From NCBI RefSeq assembly GCF_041431415.1, contig NZ_CP107845.1:868001-932000 (forward strand): a stretch of 64,000 bases of DNA. The letters are read 5' to 3'. The notes below the pieces were generated by a model. It saw only the letters and a program-made list of their open reading frames with translations, ran no database searches and had not been told where the DNA came from. Below, piece after piece: positions 31,398 to 41,972 of the stretch. The stretch's first letter is position 1. Each line of letters starts with the position of its first letter. This stretch comes from Streptomyces sp. NBC_00513. GTDB lineage: Bacteria > Actinomycetota > Actinomycetes > Streptomycetales > Streptomycetaceae. Both the position numbers and the translations under genes were made by a program.

Positions 31398-33233
31398 ATG
31401 TCCAGCCGCAACCCCCGCCCGGTCGTCACCTTCCCCATCGTGCTCAGGGAGCTGACCGTGCTGCGTGTCGCGGACGTGACCCCGGGCATGCGGCGGGTGA
31501 CGCTGGGCGGGCCCCAGCTGGCCGCCTTCCGGAAGAACGGCCTGGAGTTGCCGGCGCTGCGCACCGAGGGCTTCGACGACCACGTGAAGTTCTTCTTCGC
31601 CGAGGAGGAGGGCGGGGACCCGGTGCTGCCGGGCCAGAACGTCTCCAGTCTGGACTGGCCCGCCGACGCGAGGCCGCTCACCAAGGACTACACCCCGGTG
31701 CGTTTCGACCCCGATGCCGGGGAGATCGACTTCGACTTCGTGAACCACGCGGGCGGCGTCGCCTCGTCGTGGGCGCAGGCGGCGAAGCCCGGCGACGTCA
31801 CCTGGATCGCCGGCCCGAAGATGTCGCACGGTCATCCGGAGGGCGCCGACTGGCTGTTGGCGATCGGTGACGAGACGGCCCTGCCCGCCATCGCCCGGTG
31901 GCTGGAGGAGATGCCGGAGGGCACCCGCGCCCGGGTGTTCGTCGAGGTCGGCGAGGACAGCCACCGCCAGGAACTGCCGACCCGTGCCGACGCCGAGATC
32001 ACCTGGCTGGTGCGCGGGGGTGCGCCCGCCGGGAGTACCGACCTGCTGGAGCAGGCGGTACGGGGCATGGAGTGGCTGCCGGGCACTCCGTTCGTGTGGG
32101 CGGCCGGCGAGGCCGTGACCCTGAAGGGCATCCGCCGCCACCTCGCGGTGGACCGGCAGGTGCCGCGGGAGCGGACCCACATCACCGGGTACTGGAGGCG
32201 CACCGAACCGGCCGTCGTCGCCGGCCAGGTGGCGCGGGACGAGGACGACGCGCACGACCGCCTGCACGAACTGACCGACCTGGCACCGGGCCTCGCCATC
32301 CGGGCGGCGGTGACGCTCGGCCTGGTGGACCTGGTCTACCAGGGGGTCCGGACGCCGGACGCCCTCGCCGCGCGCACGTCCGCGCAGCCGCGCACGCTGG
32401 CCGCCCTGCTGACCTACCTGGTCTCGCTGGACGTGTTCGCCCTCGACTCCGAGGGATACCGACTGACGCCGATCGGCGAGGAACTCGTCGAGGACGACCA
32501 CTCGTTGGCCGAGTACGACCTGCGCGGCGCGCAGGCCGCCCTCGACCTGTCGCTGTCGGGTCTCGCCGAGACCCTGTGGAGCGGCGAGGCCGGCTACCGC
32601 ACCCTGTCCGGCCTGCCGCTGGCCGAGGCGATGGTCAACGACGAGCGCCTCGGCGGCTCGGCCCGCGAGGCGGTCGAGGACGAGGCGCTGTGGATCGCGC
32701 CCGGTGTCGCCAGCGGGTACGACTGGTCCTCGGTCGGATCGGTGACCGCCGCCGGGCACGGCGCGGGGGCCGTGGTCAACACGCTGCTCAAGGTGTTCCC
32801 CGAACTGCGGGCCCGGATCGCCGCGCAGCCGTCGGCGCTGCGGGTGGTGCGGGAGCAGGTGCTGGACGCCGACGTGCTGCCCCGGGTGGACCTGCTCGCC
32901 CGCTCCGGACCGGTGCCCCCCGGTGACGGCACGGTACTGGTGTGCCGGCTGCTGGAGCTGCTGCCCGACGAGGACGCCGTGCTCACCCTGGCGGAGACCG
33001 CGGCCGCGCTTCCCGACGGGGGCGCGCTGCTGCTGGTGGAGCAGGTCGAGGGGCCGGACGCCGATGACGTCGAGGCGGCGCTCAACCAGTTGCGGCTGGC
33101 GTCGGCGTTCGGCTCCGGGGTGCGCTCGGAAGCCGCGTTCGCGGAACTCGTCGCGCGCGCCGGACTGTCGGTCCGCGACCTCGCGGACATCGGCTGGGAC
33201 CACCGCCTGTGGGTGCTGACCCGGCAGGGCTGA
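31398..33233 (+). CDS. Siderophore-interacting reductase fused to a methyltransferase-like domain
   Basis: 611 residues. Residues 1-270 are a siderophore-interacting protein (ViuB type): RVTLGGPQL, KDYTPVRFD (flavin-binding region), FVNHAGGVASSWA, and a C-terminal WAAGEAVTLKGIRRHL then GYWRRTE. These enzymes use reduced flavin or NAD(P)H to release iron from ferric siderophores in the cytoplasm. Residues 280-611 resemble class I O-methyltransferases with an N-terminal dimerization helix region (RAAVTLGLVDLV ... ALAARTSAQPRTLAALLTYL), but the SAM motif reads SVGSVTAAGHGAG instead of the usual DxGGGxG and the following acidic residue is not evident, so this half may no longer bind SAM. ATG with GAGGAG upstream. 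Last gene of the import operon. Confidence 0.9.
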   Translation: MSSRNPRPVVTFPIVLRELTVLRVADVTPGMRRVTLGGPQLAAFRKNGLELPALRTEGFDDHVKFFFAEEEGGDPVLPGQNVSSLDWPADARPLTKDYTPVRFDPDAGEIDFDFVNHAGGVASSWAQAAKPGDVTWIAGPKMSHGHPEGADWLLAIGDETALPAIARWLEEMPEGTRARVFVEVGEDSHRQELPTRADAEITWLVRGGAPAGSTDLLEQAVRGMEWLPGTPFVWAAGEAVTLKGIRRHLAVDRQVPRERTHITGYWRRTEPAVVAGQVARDEDDAHDRLHELTDLAPGLAIRAAVTLGLVDLVYQGVRTPDALAARTSAQPRTLAALLTYLVSLDVFALDSEGYRLTPIGEELVEDDHSLAEYDLRGAQAALDLSLSGLAETLWSGEAGYRTLSGLPLAEAMVNDERLGGSAREAVEDEALWIAPGVASGYDWSSVGSVTAAGHGAGAVVNTLLKVFPELRARIAAQPSALRVVREQVLDADVLPRVDLLARSGPVPPGDGTVLVCRLLELLPDEDAVLTLAETAAALPDGGALLLVEQVEGPDADDVEAALNQLRLASAFGSGVRSEAAFAELVARAGLSVRDLADIGWDHRLWVLTRQG

Positions 33234-33247
33234 TCCCGTGATCGACC

Positions 33248-33273
33248 AGGGCCTGATCCGAAGGTCAGGCCCT
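33248..33273. terminator. Bidirectional terminator
   Basis: AGGGCCTGA (33248-33256) with TCAGGCCCT (33265-33273), an 8-base loop, between the converging siderophore operon and a minus-strand gene. It overlaps the last bases of the small minus-strand gene. Confidence 0.7.
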
Positions 33274-33475
33274 AGTCGCGCAGGAAGAGGTCGGCGCTCT
33301 CCACCCGTGCCCAGCGGCGCGGTGGGGACGGTGGGCGCGGGATCTCCCGGCCCTGTTCGCGCCACTGGCGCACGACGGCGTCGTAGATGGGGGTCCCCGA
33401 GGGGCGGGGGTGCTCGCCGGTTCGGGGGCTGAGGCCCGGCCAGGGTGCCGGAACGGTTCTTCTCGTGTCGTTCAC
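33272..33475 (-). CDS. Small conserved-looking protein of unknown function
   Basis: 67 residues from a GTG at 33475, rich in Pro and Arg, with the segment GTPIYDAVVRQWREQGREIP and ending ADLFLRD. Such short GTPxYDxxxxxWRxxGR proteins seem familiar from Streptomyces but I cannot name a function. It starts 26 bases after the CDF gene stop, suggesting co-transcription. There is no clear ribosome site, so the start and even the gene are tentative. Confidence 0.5.
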   Translation of the reverse strand: MNDTRRTVPAPWPGLSPRTGEHPRPSGTPIYDAVVRQWREQGREIPRPPSPPRRWARVESADLFLRD

Positions 33476-33501
33476 GACGTGCCCAACGACGGGAGGCCGC
33501 T

Positions 33502-34518
33502 TCAGGCAACCCTCGGCCGCGCCCCGACCGGCGTGTGGTCGGTGTGGACGGTCGCGGCGATCAGTCGCGGAACGGCGTGCACCAGGGCGTGCTCGGCGGC
33601 TTCGGCCAGTTCGTGGGCCTGTACCACCGTCAGGTGCGCGTCGACGACGATGTCGGCCTCGGCGCGCAGGGCGTGGCCGATCCAGCGCATTCGGACCTGC
33701 CCGACACCCCGCACGCCGCCGACCGAGCGCAGGGCGTACTCCGCGCTCTCCACCAGTGCCGGGTCGACGCTGTCCATGAGCCGCCGGAACACCTCCCGGG
33801 CGGCGCCGAGCAGCACGTACAGGATCGCGACGGTGATCAGCAGCCCGATCACGGGGTCGGCGGCCTTCCACCCGGCGGCGGAGCCGGCCGCGCCGAGGAG
33901 GACCGCGAGGGAGGTGAAGCCGTCGGTACGGGCGTGCAGGCCGTCGGCGACGAGGGCGGCGGAGCCGATCCTGCGGCCGGTACGGATGCGTTGGCGGGCG
34001 ACCCATTCGTTGCCGGCGAACCCGACGAGCGCGGCGGCGGCCACCGCCCACAGGTGGGTGACGTCGCGGGGGTGCAGCAGCCGGTCGACGGCCGCCCACG
34101 CGGCCAGTGCCGCGGACGCGGCGATGGTCGCCACGATGAGCATCCCGGCCAGATCCTCGGCCCGGCCGTAGCCGTAGGTGTAGCGCCGGTTCGCGGCACG
34201 CCTGCCGAGCAGGAACGCGATGCCGAGCGGGACGGCGGTCAAGGCGTCGGTGGCGTTGTGGACGGTGTCGCCGAGCAGGGCCACCGATCCCGACAGGGCC
34301 ACGATCACGGCCTGGACGACGGTGGTCGCCGCGAGGACGAGCAGGGAGAGCCACAGCGTGCGCATGCCGTCGCGCGAGGTCTCCATGGCCGGATCGATCC
34401 TGTCGGCCGCCTCGTGGCCGTGCGGGCGGATCAGGTGCGCCAGGCGCCGGCCGAAGCCCGAGCCCTCGTGGTGGTGGTGGTCCTGACGGTGATCGTGTAC
34501 GTGCCGATTCCCCTCCAT
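33502..34518 (-). CDS. Cation diffusion facilitator (CDF) metal exporter
   Basis: 338 residues from the ATG at 34518 (an ATG at 34563 would add 15). A His-rich cytoplasmic N-tail (HVHDHRQDHHHH) is followed by six membrane segments with the metal-site motifs GDTVHNATDA in TM2 and a matching ADGLHARTDG in TM5, then a cytoplasmic domain. CDF proteins exchange divalent metals such as Zn, Co, Fe or Mn for protons. The His-rich tail suggests Zn or related ions. Transcribed towards the siderophore locus; no iron box is seen nearby. Confidence 0.92.
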   Translation of the reverse strand: MEGNRHVHDHRQDHHHHEGSGFGRRLAHLIRPHGHEAADRIDPAMETSRDGMRTLWLSLLVLAATTVVQAVIVALSGSVALLGDTVHNATDALTAVPLGIAFLLGRRAANRRYTYGYGRAEDLAGMLIVATIAASAALAAWAAVDRLLHPRDVTHLWAVAAAALVGFAGNEWVARQRIRTGRRIGSAALVADGLHARTDGFTSLAVLLGAAGSAAGWKAADPVIGLLITVAILYVLLGAAREVFRRLMDSVDPALVESAEYALRSVGGVRGVGQVRMRWIGHALRAEADIVVDAHLTVVQAHELAEAAEHALVHAVPRLIAATVHTDHTPVGARPRVA

Positions 34519-34692
34519 GACCCCACGGTGGCACATCGCACGCATTGCGGCTACAGCCGTCATACGCCCGGTGACCAGGTGCGATTCACTCGCATGTGCG
34601 GCCCCGGAGCAGCCGCCGACCGGCGCGGTCCCCGGGCCCGCGCGAACCCGCCGGCGGACCGACGACGGCGACTGCGACGGCGACGGCGACGG

Positions 34693-34866
34693 TCAGGACG
34701 GTTCCTCCGCGAGGATCCGATCCGCCGCGTAGTGCGGGCACCTCTCCGCGTGCCAGGTCACCGTCAGGTAGTCCGGGCCCGCCGCGATCGTCCGTGCCAC
34801 ACCGTCGACCGGCCCGGCCCCGCAGTATCCGCACACGAGTGTTCTCGGAACCGGCAGCTCCACCAT
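34693..34866 (-). CDS. Tiny CxxC zinc-ribbon-like protein
   Basis: 57 residues. ATG at 34866 with an excellent GGAGGAAAC ribosome site upstream. CGYCG near residues 12-16 and CPHY near 43-46 could form a Cys/His metal site. No membrane segment. I do not recognise the family beyond that. It lies 174 bases upstream of the CDF gene on the same strand; a role in metal sensing would be only a guess. Confidence 0.75.
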   Translation of the reverse strand: MVELPVPRTLVCGYCGAGPVDGVARTIAAGPDYLTVTWHAERCPHYAADRILAEEPS

Positions 34867-35151
34867 GACCGTTTCCTCCCGCCGAACCAGCACGCATCCG
34901 AAGCACCCACATCTATCAAACCCACACACGATCCGGTCGGGTACCGACGGGTAGTGGCCGACTTCCGTACACATCGGGCTGAGGAGCCGACGGGCCGCGT
35001 GCCCGCGCGCGCGATCAGGACCCGCGCGACCGATCAGGATCGGAGAAGCGAAACCCGCCCCGCCCGCCGTAGCGTGAAGTCCACGGGCAGCGAGCCCCGC
35101 GGGCAGGGAACGAGGCGCCCGGCCCCGATCGACGGATGGAGCGCGATAAGC

Positions 35152-37539
<2,388 letters not shown>

Positions 37540-37639
37540 CGGGGACGCGCGGACACGGCGCGGCGGGCCGGAGGGGGTGGCAGGGCACGATGAGGGCGGT
37601 ACGCGATCGAACCCGTTCTTTTCGAGAAGGAGAGAGGGC

Positions 37640-38332
37640 ATGCTGCAAGCCTTCGCCGACCTGTCCACCCCGCTCCTGGCCGATGCCTGTGTCCGTACGA
37701 ACACGCCGCTGCGCGTCGCACCGCCCGGCATCGGCGCGGTCGTACGGGGGCACCGGGTGGCGGGGCCGGTGCTGCCGGTGCGTCACTACGGGAGCGTGGA
37801 CGTGTTCCTGGAGGCCTTCGGTCGGGCCGAGGAGGGCGACGTCCTGGTGATCGACAACGGCGGACGTTCGGACGAGGCGTGCGTGGGTGACCTGGCGGTG
37901 CTGGAGGCCGCGGCGGCCGGGGTGACGGGTCTGGTGGTGTGGGGACTGCACCGCGACACCGCGGAGCTGGCCGAGATCGGTCTGCCCGTGTTCAGCTACG
38001 GCGCCTACCCGCCCGGACCCGTACGGCTGGACGAACGGGAGGCCGACGCCCTGGTCACCGCACGGTTCGGGGCGCACCTCGTGGACGGCCGGGACTTCGT
38101 CTTCGGTGACGTCGACGGCGTGCTGTTCGTCGCCGCGGAGCACGTCGAGAGGGTGCTGACGGCGGCCGGGCGGATCGCCGGGACGGAGCGGGAGCAGGCG
38201 CACCGGATCCGATCGGGCGAGACGTTGCGCCGGCAGACGGCCTTCGAGGACTACCTGGTCCTGCGGGACGCGGATCCCTCGTACAGCTTCCGGCGGCACC
38301 TGCGGCGCATCGGCGGTGCCATCGAGGAGTAG
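37640..38332 (+). CDS. RraA-like family protein
   Basis: 230 residues. The ATG has a strong GAAGGAGAGAGGG ribosome site. LADACVRTNTPLRV, GPVLPVRHYGSVD, GDVLVIDNGG and VVWGLHRDT match the RraA / 4-hydroxy-4-methyl-2-oxoglutarate aldolase fold. The aldolases use a divalent metal to split keto-acids; E. coli RraA instead inhibits RNase E. In the GGxxxxAxxGD region this protein has NGGRSDEACVGD, with the Asp kept, so enzymatic activity is plausible. Substrate unknown. It ends at a convergent terminator. Confidence 0.85.
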   Translation: MLQAFADLSTPLLADACVRTNTPLRVAPPGIGAVVRGHRVAGPVLPVRHYGSVDVFLEAFGRAEEGDVLVIDNGGRSDEACVGDLAVLEAAAAGVTGLVVWGLHRDTAELAEIGLPVFSYGAYPPGPVRLDEREADALVTARFGAHLVDGRDFVFGDVDGVLFVAAEHVERVLTAAGRIAGTEREQAHRIRSGETLRRQTAFEDYLVLRDADPSYSFRRHLRRIGGAIEE

Positions 38333-38390
38333 GACGCGCACGTGTCGGGGCCTTCCCCCTCGCCGGGCCGCCGCCCGCGCGGCGGCCGTT

Positions 38391-38423
38391 CGGTGGGCCG
38401 GTCCCCGCCCCAACGGCCCACCG
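38391..38423. terminator. Bidirectional terminator
   Basis: Perfect 10-bp stem CGGTGGGCCG (38391-38400) with CGGCCCACCG (38414-38423), 13-base loop, between the converging RraA-like and DUF4394 genes. Confidence 0.75.
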
Positions 38424-38432
38424 CGCGGTGGA

Positions 38433-39302
38433 TCAGTTCTGGCCCAGCGGCAGGGCCAGGTCGGTGACCTGCTGCTTGGCGGGGAAGGCGCCGAGGTCGC
38501 GGGCCGCTCCGGTCAGTACGTCGATCTGGTGGAGGCGGGAGCCGCGGCCGGTGTCGAGGGTCGCGAATCCCTGGTTGGTGCCGTGCTCGGGCGAGAAGTG
38601 GATGTCGAATCCGGCGTCGGGTCCGGCGTTCACACCGAGGTTCCCGGTGGGTGCGAGGGTGCCGGCGTTGGCGGGTGACTGGAGGGAGACCCGGTCGGCC
38701 GTGGTGTCGAGGTCGAAGAGGGTGGTCGCCGTGGCGGCGTTCAGGTCGTTGTTGGTGTAGGCGGCGCCGGTGACGCCCATGGCGGTGGACGGCGGGGTGG
38801 TGGGGTTGGTGAGGGTCCCGTCGACCGTGGTGCCCAGCGGGGCGGCGGCGTCGTCGAGGTTGTGGCGCAGGTTCTGACCGGTGTTGCCGATCACCCGCAG
38901 ACGGTTCGCGGCGGGGTTGAAGTCCACCCCGAACCGCGTCCCCGACAGGCCCACGGTGAGCTGGGAGACCTTCGTCGCCCTGGCGTTGCCGGTGTTCAGG
39001 GTGTAGATGCCGCCCTTGTCGCCGACTCCGTAGAGCTTCTCGTTCTGGACCCGGAAGTCGATGCCCACGAGCCTGGTGTCGCCGCGGAGCCCGGACACCC
39101 TGCCGATGCCGGTGGGCTTGGCGGGCGAGTCCACGGTGAACTCCACCAGCCGCTGATCGGAGGTCAGACCGATCGCGGTCAGTGCCCGGTGTCCCGCTCG
39201 GTCCATGGCGTGGTCGCCGCCGTCGGCGGAGGCCGGAACGGGCGCCGACACGGCCGCCGCCAGGACGACGGACGCGGCGATGACGATCTTGCGAGTACGC
39301 AT
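38433..39302 (-). CDS. Secreted DUF4394 domain protein
   Basis: 289 residues with a classic signal peptide (MRTRKIVIAASVVLAAAV, cleavage probably after ASA near residue 26). The mature part has repeated segments such as LVGIDFRVQNEKLYGVGDKG, RFGVDFNPAANRLRVIGNTG and AAYTNNDLNA, the repeating beta-strand pattern of DUF4394. GGAGAG ribosome site ahead of the ATG. Function unknown; probably an extracellular beta-propeller-like protein. Confidence 0.88.
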   Translation of the reverse strand: MRTRKIVIAASVVLAAAVSAPVPASADGGDHAMDRAGHRALTAIGLTSDQRLVEFTVDSPAKPTGIGRVSGLRGDTRLVGIDFRVQNEKLYGVGDKGGIYTLNTGNARATKVSQLTVGLSGTRFGVDFNPAANRLRVIGNTGQNLRHNLDDAAAPLGTTVDGTLTNPTTPPSTAMGVTGAAYTNNDLNAATATTLFDLDTTADRVSLQSPANAGTLAPTGNLGVNAGPDAGFDIHFSPEHGTNQGFATLDTGRGSRLHQIDVLTGAARDLGAFPAKQQVTDLALPLGQN

Positions 39303-39581
39303 GTCGCTCTCCAGGATCAGGGTTCGGAGTCAGGGGGTGTCCGCCCGGGTGTCGAGCGGGTCGAGTCTGTTTCGACGGCCGGGACCGCGCGGACGGGTCG
39401 GTGTCCGCGATCCCACCCCAATGGCGGCACCGGACGTCCGGCCGCCTCCTTCCCGCCGGCGGAACTCCCCGCGGCGCGGGGTTCCGACCGGGCGTCGTCC
39501 ACCGTTCCGCGCGGCCGTGTCTCGCGGCCTGGCGTCGACGCCGGGGCTACGGTGGGCGCCGGGTGAGCGTCAGAGAGGTCG

Positions 39582-40376
39582 GTGCCGGTGTCGACGTCAA
39601 GCCATGAGGTGTTCGGTGCTCCGTGTTGGGTGAGCCTGATGACCCGCGATCTGGAGAACGCGCAGGCGTTCTACGGGGCCGTGCTCGGGTGGACCTTCCG
39701 CCCGACCCGGCTCGGCGAGGGTTTCTCGGTGGCGATGCGTGACGGGGTACCGATCGCGGGCATCGGGGCGCTCGCCGGCCGGCTGGGCGTCCCGGTCGCC
39801 TGGACGCCGTACTTCGCCGTCGACGACGCCGACGTCACCTCGGCGCGGGTCCGCGAACGGGGCGCCACCATGGCCGTGGGCCCGCTGACCTTCGGCACCG
39901 GGCGCGCCGCGCTCGCCGCGGATCCGGATGGGGCGGTCTTCGGTTTCTGGCAGGGCGAGGTCATCCCGGACTGGACGGCACACCGCCACCGCGCCGCCGC
40001 GTCGCTCGAACTGCGCACGCGCGACGCGTTCGCCGCCGCCGTGTTCTACGGGGACGTCCTGGACTGGGCGTGCGAGCGCCCGGGGTGCTGTGACGTCTCG
40101 TACGAGCACGATCACGTGGTGATCCGGCGCGGTCACGACACCGTCGCCCGGATCAGCGGCGGGGCCGTGGAGGAGGCGCCGGATCCGCAGATCCGCCCGC
40201 GCTGGCACATCCACTTCGACGTGCCCGACCTGGAGGCGGCCGTGGACACCGCCGTCCGGCTCGGCGGCCGGACCGCCTCCCCGGTCCGGACGACGGGCGA
40301 CAGCCGCCGGGTCGCGCTCGGGGACCCGGACGGCGCCCTGTTCACGATCGTCACGCCGCTGGGCGCGTCCGGTTGA
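39582..40376 (+). CDS. VOC (glyoxalase/bleomycin-resistance fold) protein, two domains
   Basis: 264 residues from GTG 39582 (AGAGAGG upstream; GTG 39588 also possible). Two tandem VOC half-domains, each with the DLENAQAFYGAVLGW type opening (the second as RDAFAAAVFYGDVLDWA) and DPDGAVFGFWQG / DPDGALFTIV endings. Such proteins bind a metal or ligand between the halves; in Streptomyces many are of unknown substrate. Its stop is 4 bases from the stop of the converging dehydrogenase. The 279 bases before it, back to the DUF4394 start, show no recognisable signal. Confidence 0.85.
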   Translation: MPVSTSSHEVFGAPCWVSLMTRDLENAQAFYGAVLGWTFRPTRLGEGFSVAMRDGVPIAGIGALAGRLGVPVAWTPYFAVDDADVTSARVRERGATMAVGPLTFGTGRAALAADPDGAVFGFWQGEVIPDWTAHRHRAAASLELRTRDAFAAAVFYGDVLDWACERPGCCDVSYEHDHVVIRRGHDTVARISGGAVEEAPDPQIRPRWHIHFDVPDLEAAVDTAVRLGGRTASPVRTTGDSRRVALGDPDGALFTIVTPLGASG

Positions 40377-40380
40377 GCGG

Positions 40381-41793
40381 CTACGCGGGCTTGGCGCCCG
40401 GTTCGGCCGCGTGCCACACCGTCGTGGTGTTGCAGAACTCGCGGATCCCGTGGCCCGAGAGTTCCCGGCCGTAGCCGGAGCGCTTCACTCCGCCGAACGG
40501 CAGTGCGGGGTGGGAAGCGGTCATGCCGTTGAAGAAGACACCGCCGGCCTCGACGTCACGTACGAAGCGTCGCTGTTCGGCCTCGTCCCGGGTCCACACG
40601 TTCGAGCTCAGGCCGAAGGGCGTGTCGTTGGCCACGTCCACCGCCTCGTCCAGGTCGCGGACCCGGTACACGGTGGCCACCGGGCCGAAGGCCTCCTCGT
40701 GGTGGATGCGCATCTCGGGGGTGATCCCGGTGAGGACCGTCGGCTCGTAGAACCAGCCCTTCGGGAACGCCTCGGGCCTGCTCCCGCCGCACAGGGCCCG
40801 GGCTCCTCGGCGCACCGCGTCGTCCACGAGTCCTTCGACGTCGTCGCGGCCCTGCTCGGTGGCGAGCGGGCCGACGTCGGTGGATTCCGCCATCGGGTCG
40901 CCGACGGTCAGTTCGGCCATGCGGGCGGTGAAGAGGCGGGTGAACTCGTCGTGGACGTCGGTGTGCACGATGAAGCGCTTGGCCGCGATGCAGGACTGGC
41001 CGTTGTTCTGCACCCGGGCCGTCACCGCGACACGCGCGGCGCGTTCGACGTCGGCCGACGGCATCACCACGAAGGGGTCGCTGCCGCCGAGCTCCAGGAC
41101 GGTCTTCTTGACCTCGTCGCCGGCGATGGCGGCGACCGCGCGGCCCGCCGGCTCGCTCCCCGTCAGGGTCGCCGCGGCCACCCTGGGGTCGCGCAGGATC
41201 CTCTCGACCGCGCCGGAGGAGACGAGCAGCGTCTGGAAGGCTCCGGCGGGGAATCCGGCGCGCCGGAAGAGGTCGCCCAGGTACAGCGCGGTCTGGGGCA
41301 CGTTCGACGCGTGCTTGAGCAGACCCACGTTGCCGGCCATGAGCGCGGGTGCCGCGAAGCGGACGACCTGCCAGAGGGGGAAGTTCCACGGCATCACGGC
41401 CAGGACGACTCCCAGCGGCCGGTAGTGGACCCGGGCGCGGGCGGCCCCGGAGTCCGCCACCTCCTCCTCGGCCGGGAACTCGTCGGCCAACAGGCCCTCG
41501 GCGTTGCGCGCGTACCACCGCATGGCCTTGGCGCACTTCGCCGCTTCGGCGCGGGCCGCCGCGATCGGTTTGCCCATCTCTGTCGTCATCGTGCGGGCGA
41601 TGTCGTCCTGGTCCTCGTCCAGGAGGTCCGCCGCGCGGTCGAGGAGCCGGGCGCGCTCGGCGAACTCCGTGATCCGAAACGTCCGGAACGTCTCGGCGGC
41701 GAGCGTCAGCCGTTGTTCGATCTCGTCTTCCGTCAGTTCGTCGAACGTGCGGAGCGTCTCGCCGTTCACGGGGTTGATCGTCGCAATGGCCAC
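40381..41793 (-). CDS. Succinate-semialdehyde-type aldehyde dehydrogenase
   Basis: 470 residues. GTG at 41793 with AGGAGAG upstream; the frame is open to 41946 but that extension is Arg/His-rich and unlike the family. Motifs: cofactor region MPWNFPLWQ, LKHASNVP, ELGGSDPF (general-base Glu) and NNGQSCIAAKRF (catalytic Cys). Closest in feel to NADP-dependent succinate-semialdehyde dehydrogenases (GabD/Sad), which oxidise succinate semialdehyde from GABA breakdown. Family certain, substrate likely. No transaminase gene is adjacent. Confidence 0.9.
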   Translation of the reverse strand: MAIATINPVNGETLRTFDELTEDEIEQRLTLAAETFRTFRITEFAERARLLDRAADLLDEDQDDIARTMTTEMGKPIAAARAEAAKCAKAMRWYARNAEGLLADEFPAEEEVADSGAARARVHYRPLGVVLAVMPWNFPLWQVVRFAAPALMAGNVGLLKHASNVPQTALYLGDLFRRAGFPAGAFQTLLVSSGAVERILRDPRVAAATLTGSEPAGRAVAAIAGDEVKKTVLELGGSDPFVVMPSADVERAARVAVTARVQNNGQSCIAAKRFIVHTDVHDEFTRLFTARMAELTVGDPMAESTDVGPLATEQGRDDVEGLVDDAVRRGARALCGGSRPEAFPKGWFYEPTVLTGITPEMRIHHEEAFGPVATVYRVRDLDEAVDVANDTPFGLSSNVWTRDEAEQRRFVRDVEAGGVFFNGMTASHPALPFGGVKRSGYGRELSGHGIREFCNTTTVWHAAEPGAKPA

Positions 41794-41972
41794 GAGGGGC
41801 TCTCCTCTTCCTTGGTGCACCGGTCTCCGATGATGCAATCGCGCGTGGGCGGTGGGCCGGAAGCGCGCCGGACCTCGACGCGCGCCGTTCCGCCCCGTTC
41901 GCGTGTGCCCCGCGTGGGCCGAGTGATCGGTGCGCTTGTTGATCACGCCGAGGACTGGGCAGGGGCGGGCTT

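Noticed and set aside
33445..35151. Upstream extension of the UvrA-like frame by 569 codons
   Set aside because: The extension is antisense to the CDF and CxxC genes and has no UvrA similarity; similarity starts at 35152.
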